Shown piece by piece: positions 11,051 to 20,565 of a stretch of 64,000 nt of DNA. Position 1 is the stretch's first letter; each line of letters starts with the position of its first letter. Below the pieces are notes generated by a model. The model saw only the letters and a program-made list of their open reading frames with translations. It was not told the origin of the DNA and did not search any database. Made by a program: the position numbers and the translations under genes. Source of the DNA: Ptychodera flava (Eukaryota; Hemichordata; Enteropneusta; Ptychoderidae); NCBI RefSeq assembly GCF_041260155.1, contig NC_091933.1:30993933-31057932 (forward strand), in the 5' to 3' direction.

Positions 11051-11745
11051 CCATGGAAACTCTTCAAGGAGACATAAACGGCGTAACTTGTTTCTGATGT
11101 AAAGAATACATGACACGAAATTATACCAACAGGTTTGTATCTCGCCCTTTATTTGTTTAATGAACAAGCCATATAATCATAGAACTATTCAAAAACATAA
11201 CCAAGGGGTTAATTGGAATTACAATTGACAGACTGTATGGCTCACAAACGTAGGAAACCGTGGTGTTTTGATTCTAGTTCCACATCATATCCCCATCACA
11301 TTTATAAGCACTACAAGCAATGTGTAATCACACCGATTTTAGACATGAACTCGTTATGTAAATCAGCAATCATCCGATGGCGTAGGCGAAAAAGAACTAG
11401 TATAGTAGACGAAAGCTAACAAGCGTATGTATATAGTACAAAATAATAGTAAATATTACATCAAAGAAAATGAAATGACCTATGTCACAGTATCTAATAC
11501 AATAAATATTCAGTGAAATTATCGATGAGTAAACTGAAGTTATTGATATTCTTATCTAATGTTAACTTTAAACAAGTAACCCTTTCACTGCAACGACCGA
11601 GTTTAACCCTGTTGTACGGATTAAAGTACCAGGACTCTATCGATATACATGAAAGTTTGCAAAAATGAAAGAGTATCTGTGTTTATTCATAAAATCTGAC
11701 GTAATACAATAAAAAAAATTAAAGTCGGTGTCGTATTTACATAAC

Positions 11746-11956
11746 AACACGATTGGGACTAATTTTGGATAATTGGCTGGTGAAGTAATGTCGATTTAAT
11801 CTACAATGTTATCTCATCTGCTTTCCTTTTCATATTACACACTTGTTTTTATAAGTAATTTGCGATATTGCAACATTCATTATATGGCACCTAATACTTT
11901 TGAGAAATTTGCAAAATATGAAAATCCAATTATCCCAAATTAGTTCCAATCGTGTT
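11746..11956. mobile_element. Short MITE, 211 bp
   Basis: AACACGATTGGGACTAATTT at the left end is inverted at the right end (AATTAGTTCCAATCGTGTT). The pairing extends to about 31 bp. TAAC flanks both sides (11742-11745 and 11957-11960). There is no coding content. Confidence 0.65.
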
Positions 11957-11960
11957 TAAC

Positions 11961-12773
11961 CAACTTAACATCTATTACCGTAATGTTAAATGTACATAGT
12001 TATGAATTTTGATGTATTTTGCAGTGTTTTGTTCTGTCTTAAGAACACGGTGTTTTCGGTCCTTCCATATTCATGTCAAAATACATGGTTTTCACCTTGT
12101 TCACAAAGCCATGTAATGTCAGTCACATTAAAGTATCATCGTATATAACTGAATTCTCGTATGGACTTGAATTCTTTTCCAAGTTGTCTTGTAACGGAAA
12201 TACCTTGTATTTGAACACAGAAAAAAAAAACTGTATTTGTCTCGAAAACAATAATCATGATACAAAATACTATCAAAATGTCAGCTGTAGTCTCTCTAAG
12301 ACAAATCTTTCCTTTGATGAGGTACCTATCGCAATAATTATGACGTTACTGTGCTATAACATCACGATATGATGGCAGTCCCATCAACTAAGAGACCGTT
12401 TTCCGATGTATTTTTTACATACTGTAAAAGACTCTTCTGTTGTATATTGTAGTATCTGTATCTTTATATACCCCTCCATCTAATACCTTCGTAAATTTTG
12501 GATGTAGTTTTCTTGCTAGAGCATCCATATATGCCTATACCATCCGACGCAACTACACTTAATGATTGACCTAATGTAGTAATCGGGCTTTGAAATCTCT
12601 CATTTCCAATCGATGCATGTCTATAACAAACCACATGAAATGCAAACAAAATGCGTCCTTTGAGGGATTGGGTTTCTTCTCGTTTTCAGGTTTCTGCAGA
12701 CTCATTTACGCACGTTTATCAAAATTCCGACCCTGTGTAAACTATCGTTTTAATATATATCTATCTACCCACA

Positions 12774-12817
<44 letters not shown>

Positions 12818-13512
12818 CGTCTGTCCGTCCGTCCGTCTATCTATCTGTCTGATAAATATACAGCGCCTAATATCCAATGGTGCTCAGTGGCACTTTTAGT
12901 GATAATTAATATAATGCTCCCTGAAATATGTGCGTTAAAGCGCCTTTTTTTAAAGTGTTGACATGTGGAGATGTCTTTATGTCGAGGAGTACAGAGTTCT
13001 AGAGGACAGGAGCTGCTGATGAGAATGAGCGGCGAAAGTAGAAATTCAAATTCCGTATAGGTTTGTGCAGAAGGTACTTATCCGACGAATGAAGAGTCCG
13101 TAAGGAAGAAGAGTGCAATTCAGTTCCAGGGATATTGTGGAGAGTTCAATATCCATACTCTCAGCTGACAAGTGAAAGCATGTGAAAGTTTATGAAGTCA
13201 GTGTTACACAAAGGACAGTCTGTTTTCCGTAACAATTTTGTCTTATTTTAATTGCTAAACTAAGGTCTATTGTGCCAACTTGGATAACTGAACTCTCGCA
13301 AGAACAACTTCTTATCTCGACCTGAGACGATTACAGATCCTCTGTGTTACCATTAACTTTAAAGTAAACTCAGTCTCGTACCTGTTTAAGTTTAGCCAAC
13401 GACTCAATAAAAACCATACACGTTTGGTTTTCTTGAAGCATTCTGTGATTATTTAAATTGGTATGTATTCCAATTGTCCAATTACATATTATTGTCCAAG
13501 CCTGTTCACCTT
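11961..13512. other. Intergenic stretch between the two receptor copies
   Basis: I found no exon with supportable similarity. An open frame on the plus strand at 12073-12372 has no recognisable domain. The only structured feature is the (ATCT)n tract. Confidence 0.5.
12757..12853 (+). repeat. (ATCT)n / (CCGT)n microsatellite
   Basis: Tandem TATC units grade into CCGT/CTGT units and back. An open frame across it is an artefact of the repeat. Confidence 0.9.
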
Positions 13513-14068
13513 CTACAGAAATTCACTATGTGCTTTATTGCAGCTCATGGCTGTGAAAAATCCGACGGTGATGGACACACCGACAGTGGCCAGGGTAATG
13601 AAACACAGCTGATCAGTTATGATAGCTATTTTCTGCCAACTGTTGCACGTGTAGCTTCTTCGTCATCGTCATCTTCTTTGCTCTTCAAGTGTCTCTCGAC
13701 GCGTTCGATGCCGAGCAAAGTCTGCCTCATGCTGCTCTGCAGGTCGAACGGTGCCTGCATGGAATTGTCGCTAACCCCGAACTTGCGCTGCATTGTCGGT
13801 GTGCTGTTTAAGGAAGACGGCAGGGACGGGTAACTCAGAAGTATGCTGTGCTTGGCCAGGTTGGAGCCACATGACTCCCCTCTGCTCAAGCATTTTCTGG
13901 GCCCCTTATTCGGAACATACCACACGAAGCGATGCAACCCAAAGCGACCGAAAAACAGACGATGAACCAACTTGGGCACCGGACTTTTGCGATGGTATAT
14001 GTTCAATACCAAGACAGTCAACAGACAAGAAGTCAGCACAAGACATATTGCACTGAAATAGAAAGTAC
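13513..14068 (-). pseudogene. nAChR-like copy 2, M3, cytoplasmic loop and M4 exon (frameshifted)
   Basis: The acceptor TTTCATTACAG at the upper end joins the previous exon in phase. M3 reads FSAICLVLTSCLLTVLVLNI followed by YHRKSPVPKL, the usual M3 exit motif. The cytoplasmic loop of about 110 residues ends in an acidic helix (KSKEDDDDEE). The frame then runs into TAG. In the next frame WQKIAIITDQLCF followed by M4 (TLATVGVSITVGFF) continues to a stop at 13513-13515. One net base is gained or lost between about 13632 and 13660. Confidence 0.8.
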
Positions 14069-14918
14069 CTGTAATGAAAGTAAAAAAACGCAAGTATAAG
14101 AAAATTGGACGAATATTGAATGATTGTTTTATTCGCTGCATGAAGTTCGCATCTTCAAGTACTTGTATATTGTACTATCTCAAAAGGCGCAATTCCTTAT
14201 TCCTCAACATTTAACGTCAAGAACTTGACGGGCGTTTAACTAGGATTTTAACATTTTGTCAAAGATACTTCTTCGCTCATGGTAGGATTGTTTTCATACT
14301 CTTGCATCATCATAGCTTACGCCAAATAAAAAATATGTGTGTTTCCAGTAAACCGACCTACCTTATATAATTCGCACTTTCAACAATCGATCATGTATGA
14401 TAATTTACCGAATTTTGCGGGGTTTTTTTTTTGTGGGTCACATCCAGAGATAACCTACCAACAATATTTCCTAACGGACGGCATATTAACAGAAACACAC
14501 GATACTTTTATGCATTAAGAATTCTCATAATTTTAGTTGCTCTATATCACATTCCCATTGGAAACATAGGTATCGAATGGGCAAGTGGTGACATTATAGT
14601 TCGATTTCAAGGAAATTCGTTTTCGCTTCACTCCATCGCATATCTCAAATGTTGTTACAGAGCCAAAATGGGAAAACCTGATCAATGACAAAGATGAAAC
14701 AGTAGAATCGTATATATTCGCACAATACAACTCTCATTTTTGAAATTTTGAATGTTTCCCAAATGCGTCACATACCATCGGTGCGAATATATACCATTTA
14801 TCAACATTTACAAACGTGTGCAAGCCCTCTGGTCTCGGATAACGTTCACGTAAATTACTTTGGGTAACGTGCATAGTATCGTCGCGTTGTAACCATCACG
14901 TAGCCACATCTCAGTCTT

Positions 14919-15300
14919 AAGGTAGAAGGCGCCTCGGGACAGATATTCAGACTCTAAAATTTATACAATTTCTTTTCATATCTACCACTTGTGGGATCTC
15001 ATTTTAAAGCTCTTTGGAGAAAGAAATATTTTCAGTGTCTTAGTTTTTCCTAAATCTGAAATTGAATTTTCCCCCATAGAGTTAACACATGGAGCTCGGC
15101 CATTTTTGAATTTTAAATATTACATAATGTTGGGCAATATTTCGCTAGTTCAAAACTTTGCACGGTGCCCCCCCCCACCCCCCCCACCCCCCCGGCCGAT
15201 TTTTATTGATAATTTAGGAAGAGAGTGGTTCAAAGTTTCATTATAGAAGAGTCTGAGCAAAAGTTTAAGTCTTTCACTTTCGAGGCGCATACTGCCTTTA
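14919..15300. mobile_element. MITE of a four-copy family (copy A)
   Basis: Ends AAGGTAGAAGGCGCCTCG and, inverted, CGAGGCGCATACTGCCTT. The interior resembles 43111-43455, 43822-44152 (reverse) and 59381-59705, sharing CTACCACTTGTGGG, CATAGAGTTMACACA, TTGCACGGTG and GAGCAAAAGTTT. It includes a long C-run at 15169-15192. It sits in the intron between the M1-M2 and M3-M4 exons of receptor copy 2. Confidence 0.7.
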
Positions 15301-15331
15301 ATGGAACAATTGATATCAAACTACAACTCAC

Positions 15332-15652
15332 TAATCAATGGAAATCTTCCATCGGCAGTTGAAGAAACTCTACTTGATACCCCTGTGTAAAACATTATTA
15401 ACGTCAGCAAGTTGGTGATTCCAAGTGACATCTTTTCTCCAGAATCCACAGGTATTAAGAAGACGAACAGGCTCAAGCAGGAGATTAGTAGGAATGGTAC
15501 AATAGTGAACAGCAAGCCGAAACAGGGGCGGCGTTTCAATGCGAGAGTCATCATAGCACCACTCATCTCGAACGGGTTGTGGGAAATCATGCTCTCGAAA
15601 GCGTCGATCTCTGCGCTCAGCAACTCCCATTCTCCGTGTTCTTGGTAGTGAC
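15332..15652 (-). CDS. nAChR-like copy 2, loop C to M2 exon
   Basis: Reads GEWELLSAEIDAFESMISHN, then LKRRPCFG, M1 (FGLLFTIVPFLLISCLSLF), a short PVDSGEK linker and M2 (MSLGITNLLTLIMFYTGV), then STADGRFPLI before a GTGAGT donor in phase 1. The phase matches the next exon. There is no vicinal cysteine pair in loop C. Confidence 0.85.
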
Positions 15653-16350
15653 ACAGAGAAACATAGAAACAGAGTGGCAACACTTGCATGCCTTTTGTTC
15701 CATGGTCGTCTCGGTAGACTATTGGCTTTTCATATTAAAATGAGCTTCTAAGGTGTTAAACTTTTTGGAGGCTTTGTTTGTGGTTGATAATTACACGAGA
15801 TTATGCGAAAAATACGACGAGATGGCATCGTACTGCCAGTCGCGTAGCAACCATAGTTACTTTGTGAGCTCTCAGGCCAGAAACACTGCTTCACGCCAAT
15901 CAAAACATAACACGCCAGCAGTTTCATAAATATGTCCTTCCTTGACGCACGTGTAAAAGACGGTATGACTGACCGTAAACCATTGAGTAAAACCAGACAG
16001 TATCGATAAAAGACTTTCAAATTTGGTTCAAACACACTCATTATATATTCATAAAAATATGAGAGGAATTTTTAAAACGGTAAAACTTATTTTCCTGAAG
16101 CTCAAAACACTCCCGTTTTCGCGAGCATGTCAATTCTGCTCAGCACCACACGACAACAACAACACAAACTTTGCCGAACATACTTTCGCTTAACAATTGG
16201 CGAAAATCCGAAAATTACCGAAGGATTCATGGTCGGCATTCTTCGGAAAAGAGAGACGAGAGCAACCTGAGGCGAGGCGAACATGGATGGGTTACGTAAC
16301 CGCTTCACGCCTTAAACAATACCCGTTGCCACTCTATCTATCTTTCTCTA
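15653..16350. mobile_element. MITE inserted in a receptor exon, 698 bp
   Basis: The left end ACAGAGAAACATAGAAACAG and right end pair imperfectly over about 28 bp, ending in AGAGTGGCAAC. TGGTAGTGAC occurs immediately on both sides (15643-15652 and 16351-16360), as a target duplication would. Copy 1 is uninterrupted at the corresponding place. The length of the flanking repeat (8-10 bp) suggests hAT-like or Mutator-like origin. No transposase is visible. Confidence 0.75.
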
Positions 16351-16360
16351 TGGTAGTGAC

Positions 16361-16553
16361 GAATTCCAGCTGTTTTCTCTCGTACGACCACGACGAGAAG
16401 TGTAGGTTACACACCTGGGTATCGAACGGCACGTACCTGACATTGAAGTTGCAGCTGTTCTGGAGGAATACTGGAACTGTCCACAACACGTGACCGGTAT
16501 GTGCCACGACGACATTGGTATCGGACTTAATAAGTCCATCACTGTTTTGTGCA
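16361..16553 (-). CDS. nAChR-like copy 2, exon 5 first part (Cys-loop)
   Basis: Encodes SDTNVVVAHTGHVLW and the Cys-loop CNFNVRYVPFDTQVC, then WSYERKQLEFV. The acceptor CTCACTGCAG is at the same place as in copy 1. Similarity to copy 1 is lost at the 10-bp direct repeat that borders the inserted element. Confidence 0.8.
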
Positions 16554-17167
16554 CTGCAGTGAGAAAATACGTAACCATGTATTATCCAACTAGGATGATG
16601 ATAATCGCCGAACATTTGTCGTTTTCCAAGATGTAATTTTGAAATTTATGCTGAAGGATCGATAGTCATCCTTACGACAAGAACATTTCTTCCCGTAATA
16701 TTTGATTGGACCGAACTTCAGTTTAGCGGGATAAAAACATAGCAAAATGAATAAGGAATAAATAAATGATACGAAATCTTGCTGATCATCTTTTTCGATC
16801 AGATGATATGGTGATTTTTTGTGGAAAATTGTGATAGTACGTTTGCTGTCATTATCTCATTAATTAACTTAATTACTTTACAATACCTATAAATTTAGTA
16901 TTTTGAGAGGGCTAAATAAGCAAAAAGTCATCATTTATGAGCGAGGCTGGCTGGGTAGGTTTTCGTTACCACAACGAAAACACAGTCTTGCCAAATATTA
17001 GCTCTGTCAGACTGACTGTTGATTTACTTTGATGTCAAAATGCCCGACTGAACTTTAAAATAATTATAAATAAATACGTGAACATTTGGGTATATAGTAT
17101 ACTGATCTTTTTATCGACTTCACTTCGTCCATTTGGCCTTAAATATGTAAAGAGTTTGACATCATAC

Positions 17168-17277
17168 CTATTGAGAACGGCCGTATCGGGTAGCCAAATT
17201 TTGTCAGCTGGAAATCGTATTTCTGTAATACCATCGTAATCTTCAGGGTTCCAACTGAGAAATTTATCTTACCAACG
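17168..17277 (-). pseudogene. nAChR-like copy 2, exon 4 with nonsense codon
   Basis: 110 bp with intact splice sites, homologous to copy 1 exon 4. Codon 3 reads TAA where copy 1 has CAA (RWQ in copy 1, RW-stop here). The rest of the exon remains well conserved (DKFLSWNPEDYDGITEIRF, WLPDTAVLN), with WRPD changed to WLPD. Confidence 0.85.
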
Positions 17278-17842
17278 CTGAAAAGTAAGAACATCATCTA
17301 TGAAGGGGGCTGCTTCTTGAAACGTTTAAACATTTTCAAGCCTACAAAGCTTGCTACATGTAAGGGCATTGGTATTTTTCATTTAAAAAAATCAACTTTG
17401 CTGTACAACCATTGTGCCGAAATGAGGTAAAATCTCGCTGGCTTTTGCTAAAAACAAGTCTCGAAAACGACTATCTGAGTATAGCACATAATAGTAAAGA
17501 AAATGCATTTCATCCTCAACCGCATCGTTACTCACTATTGATATTTTAAAATCTCCCCATTTCAATTTTGTGAGATACTCGAGAACATCAGGATTTGAAA
17601 TGATTTTTGTTCAGGGACTTTCGAAGTTTAATTTCGAACGATTTGTTTCACCGATCTATCGTCACAGTGTTTGGGGAAGTTCAGATCAAAATTCAGTATT
17701 TTCAAATTTTTGCACATCTAACCTTTGCTGATATTTTAGAGAAAAGTGGAGGGATTAGAAGTCTCAGGTAAATAATTTCGTTTGCTTTGCATATTATATC
17801 TCTATGAAAAACTGTGAGAAGGGTGGGAACTCAAGTATTTAC

Positions 17843-17887
17843 CTGATTTATATACGCCGTCAGGGTGATCATTTGCTGTTTCTCGTC
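17843..17887 (-). CDS. nAChR-like copy 2, exon 3 (45 bp)
   Basis: Encodes DEKQQMITLTAYINQ with canonical AG and GT boundaries, phase 0 on both sides. It differs from copy 1 by only one residue. Confidence 0.85.
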
Positions 17888-18149
17888 CTGGAAGATAAGA
17901 TAAGTAAACAAAACATCTATCAAAGCCTTGCCAGAAAGTGGTCATTGTTGATCTGTAGACCCTCGACGGTCTCTGGCTAATCTAAGACACATATATTGTG
18001 CTTGATAAGTTTGACATTTTACGTGAACCTTTCACAAAAGTGAACATGTACTGCACTTTTCAATCATCCTTTCATGTCTGATACAAATAATATTATTACT
18101 CAATTGTAGGAAAGTAAAGTGCACATGCACATAAACAAACAAAACCCAC

Positions 18150-18295
18150 CATGTCGTCAATTCGGTGTAAACACACGACGAATCCCAGAGCTAATGCATC
18201 TGTAGCATTCTTCACCGGCAAAACGTCCGTGTCGTAGTCTTGTAACAAGTCACGCGACAAACGGCTGAACGGGCTCACATCAGAGGCGCATATTC
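18150..18295 (-). CDS. nAChR-like copy 2, exon 2 (N-terminal)
   Basis: The product contains FSRLSRDLLQDYDTDVLPVK then ALALGFVVCLHRIDDM, matching the nAChR N-terminal helix and first strand (LLxDLxxxYxxxVxPVxN). The donor is GTGGGT. The likely acceptor is TCTGCAG at 18296-18302, giving 146 bp. Alternatively translation starts inside an extended exon at MNRYVLYLASAG, which looks like a signal peptide. Confidence 0.8.
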
Positions 18296-18404
18296 CTGCA
18301 GATGCCAAATAGAGTACATAGCGGTTCATTAGACACGAGATCGCCATATCAATTTGTACTGAATTTATGGTGTTACTATCCATTCTGGGCTCTATTTGTC
18401 CTAA

Positions 18405-19937
18405 GGGAGCCTTCAGTAATTACAGGGGGGTGGGCCGGGGGAATGGGGGGAGGGTCACTTTTTAGAAAACAGTTCAAGGGGGAGGGTCACTTTTTATAAA
18501 CCTATCTTGGGGGAGGGTCACTTTTGACAGAAGCTGATATTATGGCCAAAACTTTGATTGTCCGTGTGATATTTCCTGAATAGGAAATCACCAACAAAAT
18601 ACGCACACACTTATAGACCCCTATGCATAGTGAATCGACATTTTGGTGAGATTCCAAAATCAAATTTCTTACACAACCATAGACTTGTAACAATTCTAGT
18701 CTAATCAAGAACAATAATCTTATAATCAAGCATGCATAAATGCACAGATTTATCTAATTTTGTCATGACAAAAAATTATTCATAGTTTCATCATAGACCC
18801 CAATGCATAGTGAATCGACATTTTGGTGAAATTCCAAAATCGAATTTCTTGCACAACCATGGACTTGTAACCACTCTAGTCTTATCAAGAACAATAATGT
18901 GAATAATCAAGCATGCATAAATGCACAGATTTATCTAATTTTGTACTGAAAAAAAATTATTCATAGTTTCATCATAGACCACAATGCATAGTGTATGGAC
19001 ATTTTGGTGAAATTCCGAAATCATATTTCTTGCACAACCATAGACTTGTAACCACTGTAGTCTAATCAAGAACAATAATCTAAATAATCAAGCATGCATA
19101 AATGCACAGATTTATCTAATTTTGTACTGAAAAAAAATTATTCATAGTTTCATCATAGACCCCAATGCATAGTGTATTGAATGACATTTGGTGAAATTCC
19201 AAAATCAAATTTCTTACACAACCATAGACTTGTAACCACTCTAGTCTAATCAAGAAAATTAATATCAATAATCAAGAGTACACAAATGCAAAGATTTACC
19301 TATTTTGTATTGGAAAAAACTATTCATAATTTCATCATAAACACCATGGATAGTGAACCAACTTTTTAGATGAAATTCAGAAATCAATTTCTTGTACACA
19401 AATGTTCATTTTACTTCCCTATTCAAGCAAAGTACATTTAAATACATTATCAAACATATATAAAATACAGATATAGCATGTTTTGTGGGGGTAAATTGTC
19501 AATAATTTGCCTAATAGACTCCATGTATTATGATTTGATATTTTTGGATGAAGCACTAAATCAGCTACATCTTGCCTTCTTATAGTTGCACAAAATATGG
19601 TGACCCTCCCTAAAATGTATGAAATACCATATCTCTTCAAAAATTCTTGCGTGATAAATTGCGACTGTCCCTCCAAAAACACCAGCCCTCCCCTCTGTAA
19701 TTTGTCCCTAACATAGCAATTGAACCAATTGTTATGTAAATTAGCTGATACTGTTTTAGTTATTCCCGGGGAGAATACCGCAGTGGTTGGGGGAGGGGAG
19801 GGTCAAGTTTTAGAATGTCGGACAAGGGGGAGGGTCACATTTTAGACAGGAGGATTGGGGGAGGGTCACATTTTACGGTACAGGTGTTCGCGAAATTCCC
19901 CCGGCCCACCCCCCCCCTGTAATTACTGAAGGCTCCC
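18405..19937. mobile_element. Harbinger-like element with internal tandem repeats, 1533 bp
   Basis: The inverted ends start GGGAGCCTTCAGTAATTACA and continue through a G-run and GGGCCGGGGG, about 37 bp. TAA flanks both sides (18402-18404 and 19938-19940). G-rich GGGGGAGGGTCAC segments lie inside both ends. The centre is a tandem array listed separately. It has no coding capacity. It begins about 100 bp upstream of receptor copy 2 exon 2. Confidence 0.75.
18615..19400 (+). repeat. ~181-bp tandem array (four to five units)
   Basis: The marker AGACCCCWATGCATAG starts at 18615, 18795, 18976 and 19157, with a decayed fifth at about 19339, giving spacings of 180, 181, 181 and 182. Each unit also has CAACCATAGACTTGTAAC and CATGCATAAATGCACAGA. 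Confidence 0.85.
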
Positions 19938-20292
19938 TAAATATCTAGAGGTCAACACAGATGATTGCTGTTCGGCCCTACGTCTCGTGATCATGAACTG
20001 AAGTAACGAGTTACGTGCATTTTGATCAGTTGACTTTCGGTTTCCCTTATGCAAGTTTGTGTACTTGAGAGAGAGGGACAAGATATCGATGTGGTGCAGC
20101 TCTTGCTATTCTATTCTTTATTTTCTGATCCGCATGTCAGTACAATATACGACAGACATAATCAAAATGATAGGACAAACGCCAATTAAATTCTGAAAAT
20201 GGATGTACAAACGAACGTTCCTAAAGTATACAACAAAAAAAGCATAATCGCAATGATGCTGCTGCTTTCTCTCCCAACCAATTTATGCATAT

Positions 20293-20358
<66 letters not shown>
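20293..20358 (+). repeat. (GA)n microsatellite at the 3-prime end of the LINE
   Basis: A nearly pure GA tract with one interruption. Read on the LINE sense strand it is (TC)n, directly after the LINE 3-prime end. Confidence 0.95.
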
Positions 20359-20363
<5 letters not shown>

Positions 20364-20565
20364 CACAATGACTTTAATATAAAATCAAATTATTTACAGC
20401 AAATCAACTGAATTTACATACAATCACAAGTAGGACATCAGAAAAATGTCAAGAAAAAACACAATAAAGATAAAACAAACCATCACAGCAACTAGTTAAA
20501 AGTTCGTGTGTACATCGGTGACAAGTATCAAAAGAGACAAGAGAATTAAGCAAATCAACGACTTT

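Larger units (their letters stand above)
8160..11340. repeat. Segmental duplication block
   Basis: Several blocks occur twice, diverged. 8160-8280 matches 9470-9590 (CCCCCGAAATGTTAT, GTTGGCATTCCAGCATTTTA). 8285-8470 matches 10565-10740 (AAATGATGAGTTC, CTATGCA). 8480-8760 matches 11050-11340 (GGAGACATAAACG, CACATCATATCCCCATCACA). 8820-9290 resembles 10190-10340 in part and 26366-26940. The short minus-strand open frames in these blocks are not conserved between copies. I see no gene here. Confidence 0.6.
13513..18295 (-). pseudogene. nAChR-like subunit copy 2, broken
   Basis: Exons for almost a full Cys-loop channel subunit lie in order on the minus strand: N-terminal helix/strand (146 bp), 45-bp and 110-bp exons, Cys-loop exon, M1-M2 exon and M3-M4 exon. 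Such subunits form pentameric acetylcholine-gated cation channels at the cell surface. M2 begins GEKMSLG, the cation-selective type, with leucine at the usual 9-prime position. Loop C lacks the CC pair, so it would be a non-alpha-type subunit. Four lesions argue for a pseudogene: TAA in exon 4 where copy 1 has CAA; loss of about 22 bp relative to copy 1 in the loop-C exon; a 0.7-kb transposon at that point; and a frameshift just before M4. Splice sites and exon sizes remain intact, which suggests recent decay. No separate signal-peptide exon was found; the first exon could supply one (MNRYVLYLASAGICA). Confidence 0.8.

Noticed and set aside
18615..19400. CRISPR-like regularly spaced repeats
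   Set aside because: The units are contiguous ~181-bp tandem repeats without unique spacers, in an animal genome.
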